This document shows positions 49,295 to 60,898 of a stretch of 64,000 nucleotides of DNA, piece by piece. This stretch comes from Clavelina lepadiformis (taxonomy: Eukaryota > Chordata > Ascidiacea > Aplousobranchia > Clavelinidae): the NCBI RefSeq assembly GCF_947623445.1, contig NC_135244.1, positions 310,001 through 374,000 of the forward strand, read 5' to 3'. The notes beneath the pieces are model-generated. The model did no database searches and was not told the DNA's origin. It worked only from the letters and a program-made list of their open reading frames with translations. The position numbers and the translations under genes were made by a program. Position 1 is the first letter of the stretch. The number at the start of each line of letters is the position of its first letter.

Positions 49295-49530
49295 TTCAAA
49301 AGGCTTATTATAATTAGTGCAGTTGTTTGATGAACTCGAATTTTGGCTTATTCTTAGTGCATTTAACAATTAAGTCTCATTGTTAGTATATTTCCAAGTT
49401 TCCTTCCTTGTTGTTAGTAATTCTCTGCCTGATATGTAGGATTGCTAACTAATGACCTATTATTTAGAAACCTACCGTTATTGCGGCCTTATTACTAGAT
49501 ATTTTCAATTTCTTGCCTAACATTTAGTTG
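49281..49530. repeat. Left subterminal repeats of the CACTG transposon
   Basis: CCTTATTGTTAG, GCTTATTATAATTAG, GCTTATTCTTAG, CTCATTGTTAG, CCTTGTTGTTAG, CCTATTATTTAG, CCTTATTACTAG and TAACATTTAG follow one another within 250 bases. The matching cluster, on either strand, lies at about 56230-56420. In CACTA elements such arrays bind the transposition proteins. Confidence 0.75.
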
Positions 49531-49660
49531 CCGGAAAAAGAGAACCAAGGGTTTGGATTGAAACGTCATAATGGCTAAGAAAAAAGATTGTGGTATTATT
49601 TGTCATGTCCGCACTTAATAGCAATAGGAGTGCTAACTGAGCACATGCTAAAATGTCTTT

Positions 49661-49800
49661 GTGACGTCACGAATGGCAGCCTGCTGGTTTTCATGAGCAA
49701 CCTGCTATCCGTGACGTCACATGGTTGCCAGCACCCTGCTATCGGTGACGTCACGTGGTTGCCTATCGGTATACCACCCTGCTGTTCGTGACGTCGGCAG
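49661..49800. repeat. Four-fold GTGACGTCAC repeat inside the transposon
   Basis: GTGACGTCAC or a close form occurs at 49661, 49711, 49745 and 49788, each beside CCTGCT, GGTTGCC or GGCAGCC words. A related block in opposite order lies at about 53914-53980, near the start of the second gene. They could be promoter elements, since the word is a CREB/ATF-type palindrome, or part of the transposon's own binding sites. Confidence 0.6.
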
Positions 49801-50390
49801 CCTTTATTTTTTATATTGTTGATTTTTCGCCGTTGGCTGTTGGGAACTTGGGAGCGAAAAATGTATATAGGCTAGGCCTAGGCTGAAATGAGGATGTTGT
49901 TAGAAGCTGCCTATACAGTTATGCTGTTGCTGAGGCTGCAAGATTCGGAAAATCCGGTATGTAGTGGAAAATCTGTGATGCAGAGACACATTTAGTTGTG
50001 ATGTTGTACATTGACACCTCAAGTCAATTGAAGCAGTCGTGCAAAAAACCATAACTACTGGTATGTCTGTATGACTGTATGTGATATGTTTGTTTAGATC
50101 AAGGGTGTCAAATTGAAATGTAGGATCGCATTTCAAATTTCAGGTAAGATGTGGGCTGCACCAACATTTCAAAGACGAGCTTTGCCAAGTCATTTCAAAT
50201 AAATTGACCTTATTAGTTTGCATATTGTCAAGCATGGCTAGGTGATTGTCGTCTATGCTAACATCGGTATTGTCATAGTGACATATTCTTTTACGCCTGT
50301 TACCGAATATTTTTGCTTTCAATTGCTGTACATTAAATTTTTTGTTACATAGGTTTTCTGCTTTGTGAAATGCTTTAATATTTAAGAGAA

Positions 50391-53238
50391 ATGGTGAAAT
50401 ATAAATTGTCGGAAAGCTGTATTGAAACCTCCATGGACAATGTGTTACAGTTTATATCGCACATTCAATCCTGTCCACTTTGTCCTCCGACCTTTCTGAT
50501 AAAGCAAAGCTTGCAGAAACACTTTCTTTCCACTCATTTTCATCGTGCAGTAGACATGAATGTTTCATGAAAAGCAGGTATATAATTCTTTATGTATATA
50601 ACTTCACCATAATGCAGAAATATTCCAAACTTTGTGATTGCCTAATTATGTTATTTGTGGTGTGATTGAGATTTAATGATGTACAATATGTGTTTGTATA
50701 TTTCAGGAAGCAAATATTTAGGCATTTTGTACCCAAAATATCCCCGGAATTGGTAGCTTTTTTACAGTTACAATTTGCTTTCCCTACTTTAACAACCTGG
50801 CTCTGTCACTGTTCCCAAGTATGTTAGCATTCACACATTGCGATGAAAATTCAAAATACTACTAATTTCATATCCTTGGAAAAAATCATGTTACCTTGTC
50901 AAACATACCGGTATGTATTGGCTGAGAGGTTTTCTGATTAAATAGTAATTTTGTGTAACTAAGTGTAACATCCTGAGGAGCAAAAAAAACTACAAGTTAT
51001 CGAAGAATTGAGTTAATAAGCTCCCAAGCCACAACCATATTAGTAGCTATTTTTCATACTAATGAAAGCACTTCCATTTTTTGAACATCATACTCATAGT
51101 CATTGTTCAATCCAATGTGTTAAGTTGTAGACTGCAATTGTTGTGTATTATATAAGAATTTTCAATATACATGTTTCTCCATTGCTGTTAACAGTTTTCT
51201 TTTTTTTAGTTAGTCTTCCTTGCAAAGTGCAAATTCCACTTATTTTCTTACTTGACGTGCGGCGCTGGTCACGTGTAAAGACGTCAACACGCAAAGCACT
51301 CAGTTCGGCGCCCGTGAAGCCTTGGTTTTAAAGGTAATCTTTATTGGGTTTGGAATAAACTTACATTGCTTGTAGGGTAAACATAGTGCTCAACTTTTTT
51401 GGCTTTTACAGGCAAAGAGGAAGATTGTTGTACTGTCACCCGTCTATTCTACAATGTGGTTTTGGAATGGGCGGTTCCGGCAATCTACCTCAAGCAAACT
51501 GGTAAGCTGAACTTATGAAGTTTTTGGATCAGAGGGAATGCTTAAGCGTCTGTAATTTTGAAGCCTAACATATGCCTGCAATTTATCGAATATATAAAAA
51601 AAGAACCTTTTTTTAAGGAACTTATTATAATAAAATAATAATAAACAACAAACTTCTAAACTTTGGCACATAAACAGTAACAAAAATAATAAATTTATTA
51701 CATTAATATCCACTTAAAGTTAGCAAGTGATGTGCAGGTGGTAATAAATTTTTTCAGACATTTCCTGAACTTTAGGCAACAACAGTTATGATAGCCATGA
51801 ACGTTGTTAATAGTTGTTGTAAACTGCACATTAAAAGTTTAACTATCATGATCTAATTTTTGTAGGCCAATGCTATGATTGATCAGTCATTTATCACTGT
51901 GGTAAATGTCCATGAAAACCACTGGTTGTTGATGGTCAGTAAAATTTGATAAATATTGAAATGAGGAAACTTACTGGCTGACTGCTAACCAATTACAATT
52001 TTACTTTTCAGGTTAAAAGCAATGACACTAAAACTATTTACGTTTATGACTCGTTTGGAAAAGAACCAATGGAATATATTCCTCGAATAAAAAAACACTT
52101 TGGGTATCACTGTAGTTTTCATGTTAGCGCCTGTTTCATAAATATAAATTTATGCAAAAAGTAATTCTATTTGTTAAACAATAGATCATTTTTTCGACAC
52201 TATTGAAAAACAACATCTGAGTGGAGATACTGCTGCAGAAAGCATAACGAACAAAAGGACTTTATGAATTGTGGCCCTCTTGCATTAATGGTAAAGTTTT
52301 AAAACACTGTTTTAGTTTTCTATAATCCACTTTGGATCCAGAATATTTTTAAACCATTAAATTGTTGTAGGAAGCAGAACGTTATTTGTGCCAAAATTTG
52401 TTTGAAGACGCAGATTTCAATGCGGATTCAACATCGTGTACTTTGTACAGAGAGAATTTTGGCAACTTATTGCTCAATATGACAGGTAAGCATTATTTCA
52501 AGTTCAAACAGCTAGGGTTTAATGGTGCTATTGCAGTGCTTTTCTCCTATTTTACATAGAATTAGAAATCATTGTACATAGTGTCGACCATTTTGACAAA
52601 ATGCTAACGCAATAATGGAACATTCTTGTAATGTAGATAATTAGATACACCTGTGCTGAATTACAACAATAATATGGAAAGCATGGTTGTTGCTTAATGT
52701 GACATGTTTCAATTACATTATTAGATGAAAGTTGTTTGGAAAATTACTGTCTCATGTGTCATGTTGCAAAACCACCAAAATCATTTTATGGAGACACAAT
52801 AAATTGGGTATGATTCCTATGAAGTATGACAGAAATGTGCCATTGGCGCATTTGTTTTTGAACAAGTTGTGTAATGTGATAGTGATAAGAATCCATTAAG
52901 CTAATGAAAGTGTGAAATTCAAATAATTACTTAATCATATCATGTAAATTATAAGAGCGATCAATTTTGCTATGAACATTAATTAGTGCAAAGGTTACAG
53001 TGCTTGCATTTCCAGGTTTTTGAGGATAAATACATTGAGAGATGTGATGGCAAAAAAGTAATCCTATGTACTGTTTTCTAAGGTGTCCTATGAAGAATGT
53101 AGAAGGTGGTGCCATGAGATTTGTCTGAAAGGTTGCTGTTTAAAGAAACATTTACATGTCAGCATCACTAACAGAAAAGTTGATTCATATGCACATTTCA
53201 TTGATTGTATTCTTTTTCTTTTTCGAAATAACTTTTAA
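50391..53238 (+). CDS. Transposon-borne Ulp1-type (C48) cysteine protease with zinc fingers
   Basis: The first exon opens at ATG 50391 with a C2H2 finger (CPLCPPTFLIKQSLQKHFL then STH). An exon at 50707-50818 follows, then 51412-51501, 51866-51934 with HENHWLLM (catalytic His before Trp), and 52012-52103 with YVYDSFGKEP (catalytic Asp). The next segment ends at 52290 with QKDFMNCGPLALM (oxyanion Gln and catalytic Cys). Exons 52371-52485, 52725-52807 and 53083-53238 follow; the last two give CLMCHVAKPP and WVSYEECRRWCHEICLKGC, a PHD-like zinc-binding end. The H-D-Q-C order is that of SUMO-type Ulp1 peptidases, which are common passengers of eukaryotic DNA transposons. Joins between the C2H2 part and 50707, and between 52103 and the Cys exon, could not be made in one frame, so splicing is unresolved or the copy is damaged. 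Substrate unknown. Confidence 0.68.
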
Positions 53239-53913
53239 TAAACATCATCCACAGAAACCTAAGATAAGCAGTTTATAAACGAGGCAAACAGGAAATAAAG
53301 TTGAAATATTTTACATGCATCAGAGAAAAAACTGCATAAATACCATTTGTGCTTGTAAAGTGCTCGTACTGAACAGAAAAATCCATTAAAATGAAATTGC
53401 ATAGTTGACAAATAGTTGTTCTAAACAAACTTGGTACATTTCAATACAACACAGTGCGACAAAAGGTTTTCGCAGCAAAAATGAAATGTTCCTTAGTTGA
53501 TGCTAAACCTTTAAGAACTTTATTCAAAATCATTCCAAGAAAAGATACGCACCCAAGAGGTTCATGAAAGGGAACCCCGATTTACTATAAATAAAGAAGA
53601 AAGCTGGTGAAAGTTATAATAAATAAACAAAGAATTAAGGCTTCAGTGAACGCACGATTTGTTGTCAACAACTGTCATAGCCTACTTTCAAGTTGGCCTA
53701 CCGTCCGTACCTGCACATGTCCTACGGTCCAAGGGGCAAAAATAAACAATACTACAAAATAAAGATACTATCAGCAAATCAATATGTGCTACAATATCAG
53801 TAGGCTATACTTTGTTAATGTAAATTACACTTTGGGTACTTAAATGAATATAATAAATTCTTTTGTGCACTTTTTTTCAAATAACAGTAGCAGAATACTA
53901 CTACTCCAGCAAT

Positions 53914-53980
53914 TGGAGGGCTGCTGTTGGTTACGTCACGGTGAGCAGCCTTGGTGTTACGTCACGAACAGCAGCCTGGC
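53914..53980. repeat. Second TACGTCACG/GCAGCC block of the transposon
   Basis: GTTACGTCACG occurs twice within 50 bases next to GCTGCTGTT and GCAGCCTTGG words, mirroring the block at 49661-49800. Confidence 0.5.
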
Positions 53981-54086
53981 AATCATTGAGCAGAAACCAA
54001 GAGCAGGTTGCAGCACCTGCTCTTTCGGTTACTACCCCGCCTCCTTAATAGTGTCTTTTTATCTTCGCCACAGTACAAGTCGGGTG

Positions 54087-56160
54087 ATGGGTTATCTTGC
54101 GGAAGAAGCGGCCAAGTGTGGCTTATCTGAAAATATTGTGGATGCGTTGAAAGGTATGCTGCAATTGAAACCCTCCTGTATGCTATTATGAACAAAATGA
54201 GAAAGTATAGATATGAAACATAGGCTGTTCTTGAATGAAATGTTACGTACTGTATATCAAAACCACTTTGATTTAGCTTTTGTTGGTTGTTTCGATTTAT
54301 AATAATTGTATAATTTATAGCCTAGTAATTGCGTAAAATAACTCCTATTGCATTGATGCCCTTTAACGCCAGCTTTATGAAATGTCATTTTCGCGCTAAA
54401 ACGCTGGTTTCCTTAGATTGTTGCTTGACAATGTCTTGGCAGCAGATCAACATGTGGCACTACCAGTAAGGCATCTTTGGCTATTTCTAAGGATTTTTAA
54501 GCATAGCATACTGCCAACTGTGCAAACGCCACATTTTAGTTTTAAAACGAGTTACTATGTATTATAACAGTTCTACGATGTAAACTTTCACGCGGTTAGG
54601 TTACGATACTTGTAGGAAGAAAGCATCTGGACTTATTTCCAATGCGCGTTACATCAATGCCGATGCCCAACTCCAATGCAATGACGTGCATTTTTATTTT
54701 ATACCTTTTTTCCGCGTTTGGTATAAAATGTTACATTTTACAAGTTATCTAACCTTTGCTTAGTTTCGAAAGGAAACAGACCTATACTTTCACCTCCCGT
54801 GGTGTTAATTTTAGAACATAATGTAGTGTCTTACGTGCTTTGGAATAGGCTTGCGGCTTATTATTTACGTTTCTTTGCCATAACCCAACACCAAAAATTC
54901 CTATAGAAATATATAATTACAATTACAAATTTTTGGTAATAGTGTCTTTTTTATTAAATAAAACTTTGAAACTTTTCCGAATTTCGCCAATTTTCAATTT
55001 TTAGCAAACTATTTCTAATTTGATAGGGTTATTTCGATGTATTTAACCTATGTTGTTAGTTTCCTGTATGTCAGGTGTTTTAACAAATGGCGACTATTGT
55101 TTAGAGAGTGGATTACAAGTTGCTGACTTGCCACTCACACATGCTATCGTCAAAGAAGAGTTTGTCACATTATCTTTTGGAGAAAGAACACGATTAATGA
55201 ATTTCCTTGCTGAAGTGTTATTTCGTGAGGTGCGTATAATATTTTTAATTATTGTATTACGATGCAGTGACATAGTTTTTTGTATTAAAACAGCTGGTTA
55301 ATAACGGTTAAATGTTAAATGCTGTTTAAATAACGGTGGAGAGAAGCCGTGGGTAGCTCTTGATTTAGCCGTCCGCAAAAGAGCGGACAATCAAAAAGCG
55401 ATGATGAATCGGGTACTGCAAGTACAACTTGGCAAGAGCAGAAAGAGAAAGAGAGCTGCCAATGATTGGGAATCCAATCGTGAACATCGACTGATGGAAA
55501 TTCGTCATCTGGCGAAGAGAAATGACGTTGATGTTATCTTTCAAAAATACTCGCAATATTGCGTTCATCCGATTGAGGTAAATTGGCATAAGATGTGTTA
55601 CACGTGGCAGTAAGGTGTTGAAGAATTTTTTATCTTACTCATTGATTGCTTTATTTTACTCTGCAGTGTATCAAGGAATACGCTGCTTTAGTTAGTCAGG
55701 GCTACGAAGAGTTCCGTTCCAACTGTTCCTTTCGATGGTCCAGCTTTCTATCATCTTTTGGCGTCTCGTTTGTAGAAGGCTCAGAAAAGGGGAGCTATGT
55801 CGTTTTTCAAAGGCTGGCAGAGAAAGTCTGTTCTGCAAGCTCAAAGTATGTCATTGTGTTTGACAGTAATGGATGTTTATTAGACATAAAAGATAAATCT
55901 CGTCAACAACCATTTATAATGTGTATGGGTGTTCCAGAATTTCCTGGTAACTGTTGTTTAATGATCAATATAATCAATCGTACATTCCAATCGGTAAAGT
56001 TTCATGCTTTGAATGTATTTTGATGTTGCTTTCTGTGTACTTTGTATTTGATTATGAGTATCCAACACAAGCTTCATCTTTGTATCGTTTGCTTGAGTTT
56101 CACGTTTTTGGCTTTGGAAAACGGCCAACTCAGAAAGTGTATCAAAATCTTTTTGATTGA
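54087..56160 (+). CDS. Second gene of the CACTG transposon, unrecognised product
   Basis: Exon-like pieces lie at 54087-54153 (MGYLAEEAAKCGLSENIVD), 55075-55229 (LPLTHAIVKEEFVTLSFGER and RLMNFLAEVLF), about 55338-55577 (EKPWVALDLAVRKRADNQ and a basic GKSRKRKRAANDWES), 55667 to about 55992 (YEEFRSNCSFRWSSFLSSFG, KYVIVFDSNGCLLDIKDKS) and a last piece ending at 56160 (HVFGFGKRPTQKVYQNLF). Clear GT/AG pairs in matching phase join the first two, and the third to the fourth. The basic stretch could bind DNA or be a nuclear signal. No DDE triad or other known transposase motif was seen. It may be the accessory protein of the element or a diverged transposase; exon limits at the 3' end are uncertain. 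Confidence 0.5.
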
Positions 56161-56498
56161 TGTTTGTTTAAAAGTTGTTTCTGGCCATTGCATATTCTCA
56201 TTTTGAAAACGTGCTGCAAAATAAAACTGGCTTATTATTAAAAAGTGTATTTACCTAAGCGCTAAGAAAAGAAAATTATGGATTGCTATTAGGGTATTTT
56301 TGGCTTAAGGATAGCATTAGCAGAACTACGGGTCAGCCAGTTTTTAAACTAACTGTTAGGCAAACGAAAGGCGCTTACTATTAGCAATCTTTTAACGGCT
56401 TATAACTAGCCTCGATTGTGGATAACATGCAGCCGAAAAACGAGGACAAAATAGCCACTTTTTTTCAACCTAACAATAAGGCATTTTTTTTTGCAGTG

Positions 56499-57069
56499 TA
56501 GAGAAGGGTCAGATAGAAAATTGGGGATTTCCCAATTGTGAGAGCAAAAGATCCACACAACTTGTCCCCAGAAAAACACCAAAGTAAATTGTTAAGTTAT
56601 AGAAAGACTCTGCTCTATTGGAAATGGTAAATGCACAAGCTTGTCCACTCGGACAAAAAAGCTGGCACTTCTACCAGTGAGCAGAGACACAGAGAGAAGC
56701 TGATGAGCTTTCTACGGTAGTCATGGCGATAGCCACTCAATAGATATCTTATAAGCAGTCGTATCACTATCTTCTTGATTATGCGTAATGCTGAGAAAGT
56801 GTACAGCACTTACAATAAAAGCCTTTTCTTGTAAACTATATCTGTTGTAATATTTATAGCTTTCGGCTGACAAGAGGTTAGACTCTAACCGTTAGAGTAT
56901 TCTAAACGCACGCAACAATAGATAATTAATTCAACAGGTAAATTAAGTTAACATAACATATGTTAAGACAGATAAGTTCTGCATCTACATTGACAAGCTC
57001 TGCAAAACTAAATACTGCTTTTGTGGGAAACTAGTTAAATGGAATTTGGTTTTTAAAATACACAATAAG
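56499..57069. other. Spacer right of the CACTG transposon
   Basis: No gene was recognised. The missing 5' exons of the NLR gene could lie from here rightwards, but no death-fold domain was found on the minus strand. Confidence 0.4.
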
Positions 57070-57871
57070 GGTACCTGTACCGAATAAGGCCCGGTCCCTA
57101 ATAAGGCCCATTGCTCATATTTCGCAAACCCGTGCAAATAAATAAAAGATTTTGTCCCTACATAAAAACTAATATAAATTCATGATGGTTTACCAGATTT
57201 CATCCTTGTCACGTGATCAACCGATTCGCTAGAGCACAACAAAAATTTGATATTTGCAGTTAAGGTGGTTTTGTTTAATTTAGAAAAAAGTAAGTGAGAA
57301 TTTGGCCGGTTAAATGAACTGTTGTCAGCCGGCTGAAGTTTTCATGTAACAACCAACTTAGTATTGAAAAGGATAATGCACTTTTTTTTGCTAAAATTTT
57401 TCTGATGATAAAAATGTGACGTTCTTTTTCGTTGATGCCACATGCGCCTAATAAGGCTCATACAAGATGCTTGGCTAACTGATGTCCAGACTTCAAGAGT
57501 GGTTCCAGTCATCAGTTGGCAAATTGTTGCAGTTACTTTGATGCGCCTAGTGGAATCTTTTTAAATGTTTGTACAACTTAAAATGTGAAATTTCTAATAA
57601 TGTTATATGTTGTCTATTACTATGTTTTGAATCAAAATACTCACAAAATTGGTGGGCCTTATTAGGAGCCTATGCCCCTAATAAGGCTCATTTTTTGGAA
57701 TTTTTAATTTCTTTATAAAAATGTTTTGGGGGGTTGTCAGGTATTGTGGTTTTAATATGTTGTAGTCATATACCCTCACTAATAGAATACGATTTTTCAG
57801 TCTATTCTCATTTATGGTTCTTGAGTTATTTTCAAAAAAGTGTTAGGTGGGCCTTATTCGGTACAGGTACC
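57070..57871. mobile_element. MITE with GGTACCTGTACC ends and TAAG duplication
   Basis: GGTACCTGTACCGAATAAGG at the left is repeated inverted at the right. TAAG flanks both sides (57066-57069 and 57872-57875), a 4-base duplication. The word CCTAATAAGGCYCAT recurs inside in both orientations. The 802 bases hold no recognised gene. A 4-base duplication would suit Sola or Chapaev-like families, but no transposase is present to decide. Confidence 0.7.
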
Positions 57872-58643
57872 TAAGTGGAAGTTTTGGAGCAACACGAAGG
57901 GATAAGATTGTGCTAATGAGGCACTTGAGGGATGAAAGAAAAATTGAAAATGACTTTTGCAGAAGATGAGGATCATCATCATCATGCATATGGCACAAGA
58001 ACATAAGTATGGAAGTTTCCGAGTAACTCGTTCGGGTGCGAATAAAAAATTTGTAGCAAAATTGTTGACTTGCTGTGATCATGTACAAGCATATCATTGG
58101 TCTATTATACACGTAGATACTGTAAAAGCTAGTTTCATCTTTTTTGCTTTTTATAGCCAATGGTAAAAATAAATGTTAGCAACGTGATTACTGATCATAG
58201 ATAATGTGGACAAAAATGCTGGTGCCAGAGGTATGCTCAAGAGATCATTAGAAATACTCTTGCCAGGGAGAAGATGATTTTCCGACTTACGGCCGCTAGT
58301 TTCTGAGGAGATGGCAAGACTGTTTTGATCGCTTATGAAATCCTTGCACGATAAAGAATATTTAAACATGGTGCCTAGTTCTTATTTTACAGTGCTTTGA
58401 ATCCTACGCATTACACTTGATCGATATGATGTCTAATTACGTGTTCAGTGAAGCATGCGACATGAAATGCGTAAAACTTTGCGTGGATACTATGGCGCGT
58501 TACAACTGTAATTTTTCATTGAATTACAAGCAATGAAGTAAATTTTAAGATAATATTCTGGCAGTTAAATGAATCAGGTATGAACTAATGGCATGAAAAG
58601 AGTTACTACTTACATGCGCCACAGAAAGTAAGTAGGGCTAGAG

Positions 58644-58815
58644 CAGTGGCCACCAAACTATATGGCCCGCGGACCAGATCCGGCCCGCAATATTAATTTG
58701 TGCGGCCCGCCTCACTGATTCACAAATTAAATTATTGAATAAAGTGGGAATTTGGTTCGTGATCGTCAATTTTCATGATTATCTGGCCCTTTGTGAAAAA
58801 GTTTGGTGACGCCTG
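58644..58815. mobile_element. Small hAT MITE
   Basis: The ends CAGTGGCCACCAAACT and, on the other strand, CAGGCGTCACCAAACT are inverted. The flanks GGCTAGAG and ACCTAGAG match at 6 of 8 bases. Inside, GGCCCGC recurs three times. Length 172 bases, non-coding. Confidence 0.8.
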
Positions 58816-60642
58816 ACCTAGAGCAAATCCAGGAAATATCTTGCCTCGCAAAACAAGATGGCGGCCGTGAATCGGAAAGCGTCATAACCATGCACCTGAC
58901 CACGCCCATCACAAGGAACAATGCAATAAAGGTGATTTAAACAACACACACAAACTAAACATGATATCTTTAATGATCTTTAATGATAACATGATTTTCA
59001 AACCATTGATATTCGTCAAATTATAATATTTCAATCATTTGTAGTTGGTACAAATCAAAATACCTCATTTCGAAATCGATTGAAAATGTGTCTCAGAAAG
59101 CTCATCTTGCTCGCAGGTTGATGCTCAAAACAGCACAAAACTTAACACTCCCAGCAGATATTTGTAACATTTAAGAGATCTGTTGATCTAACAAAAGTTA
59201 AAAGTTGAGCATTATAAACGGTAGAGGAGGCATAACAGGTTATAATCAGCGAACTATGCGCGATCCACTTCGCTGTCTGAAGTAGAAATCAAAAACTTTG
59301 TTGCTGATTCCTAATGCGTAAGTGGCACAAACTAGTTACACATTAAACCAACTCGTTACTTTTAAACAATTAAAAAGAGTTGCTCTCGTGGTTTGTGAAT
59401 TATTTACAAACTGAAGTGTTGGTCGAAGTCTAAAGCTGTTGGTTTCTGCGCACGAGTTATTATTTCATAGTAACGAGGATTCCGAGTGAATTATTCTTCT
59501 ACATTTGCTGTGTGTTTAGTTTCACGTATTTAGTTGGAGAAGTGACGAAGTTAATCAGAAATCTGAATCAACTCATAACTTTTCTTTTTGAATCAAGAAT
59601 TACCTTATAGTTACAAAATGACGTCACACAGCCACATCTTCTTCACTTACCAACGACATATATACATATATATGTATATAAGCTATATGCATTGTATATA
59701 TGTCATTGATTTTGCGAAGCTTCCTAATTTGTCACAGCCGCCATTGACGATTCTCTGGCGACGTAATGCGGCAGTCTGACATCCGGGAGCACAGTGAATG
59801 GAATATTTGTAACAACGCAAACTACAAATTATTTCCGATTTTAGCAAAATCTTGTTAAATACGCGCCGGTTACTAATTAGCTTCGTTCAAAATGTCAGGG
59901 AAGCAGCTTCACCGTCGTCAGTATTTATATGATCTCTATTTCTATGAAACTCACGCTCAGAGATAAATTGGAACATCGTAAGACAACGCGGTCGCCGCCC
60001 CCTCATTTGGCGAGTGAACCCGATCCCACGTTGGCCACTTCCATATGACCGGTGGGCCTCGGTATGAAGTGAGGTCAACTGAGGTCAACAGCCCAAAATT
60101 ATTCAAATTAAAAGAAATTTGCCTCGGTTAAAATTCCTCGTTTAACGTAAGAAGCAAAAATTGAATGTTCAGCTCAAAAAATGCTTTTTATATTGTTTCG
60201 AACAAGTTCAGTAAAAAAAAGGAACTGCAAGTAATTAATTGACAAGTACTTCCCGGACCTTGCATAGACATGAATGTTATTAGTGAATCAACCGAGAATA
60301 AATGACGAATATTTAAAACGATTTGATGTTAGAGGCAATTCAGAATGATGCATTCAATTTCTTGAATCAACTTGACAATCCACAGCCGTTAGCTGCCATC
60401 TGCACTTAACCTGACAAATCAACTCGTGATGACGATCAACCAAAGCAATTGTTTGACTATTTGACCAAACTTGGACATCAACCTTCACAGTTTTCATAAA
60501 ATTCCAGTTAGTTTATTTGTGGAATCTTCTTCTGAGCATTTTTCCGACATTGTTTACCATTACAGTATAAACTAATTATGAGGTCATAACACCGACAATA
60601 TACACACGATGAACTCGCTTGTATTTGATGGTGGCTGGACCG
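58816..60642. other. Intergenic stretch
   Basis: No gene was recognised between the hAT MITE and the LTR element. It contains a TATA-rich microsatellite at 59656-59702. Confidence 0.5.
59656..59702. repeat. ATATAC/TATATG microsatellite
   Basis: CATATATACATATATATG and TATATAAGCTATATGC form an imperfect, self-complementary AT repeat. Confidence 0.8.
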
Positions 60643-60898
60643 TGTGTAATGATTAATGCAACGCCCCGCGAAGTCATCAATCAACGCCCCTTGTAGCTTC
60701 GTCGCATATCTCGTAATCACGCCATTTATGTTCTCAGTTCAGTCCCTCAGTTCTTTTCAGTTGCGTGATTACGATTCACCATTTTAAGATTACCAGTTTT
60801 CCTTTTATGCTTTTGTTTAACTTTACCTTTTTGTGTTGCAGCTTAGTTTAGTTTTTTGTGTCTTAAAGCTGTGCAATTAAAGAATACGAATATTTACA
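60643..60898 (+). repeat. Possible 5' LTR of the retrotransposon
   Basis: A segment beginning TGTGTAATG and ending TTTACA, with an ATTAAA polyadenylation-type signal near 60877, lies just before the coding start at 60935. The matching 3' LTR is beyond the window, so the limits are tentative. Confidence 0.3.

Larger units (their letters stand above)
49266..56498 (+). mobile_element. CACTG-ended DNA transposon (EnSpm/CACTA-like) carrying a Ulp1 protease gene
   Basis: The two ends match as 29-base inverted repeats with one difference, beginning CACTGCAAAAAA. The dinucleotide TA lies on both sides. Inside each end, variants of CTTATTNTTAG recur, the subterminal-repeat layout typical of EnSpm/CACTA elements. 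Similar CACTGCAAAAAA termini are known from animal EnSpm families. The 7233 bases hold two plus-strand multi-exon genes, a C2H2 plus Ulp1 plus PHD-like gene (50391-53238) and an unrecognised gene (54087-56160). No DDE transposase of the CACTA type was recognised, so it may depend on another copy. It lies immediately upstream of the first visible NLR exon, on the opposite strand. Confidence 0.85.

Noticed and set aside
59588-59779. 63-codon frame through the TATA-rich microsatellite
   Set aside because: Low-complexity sequence; no evidence of coding.
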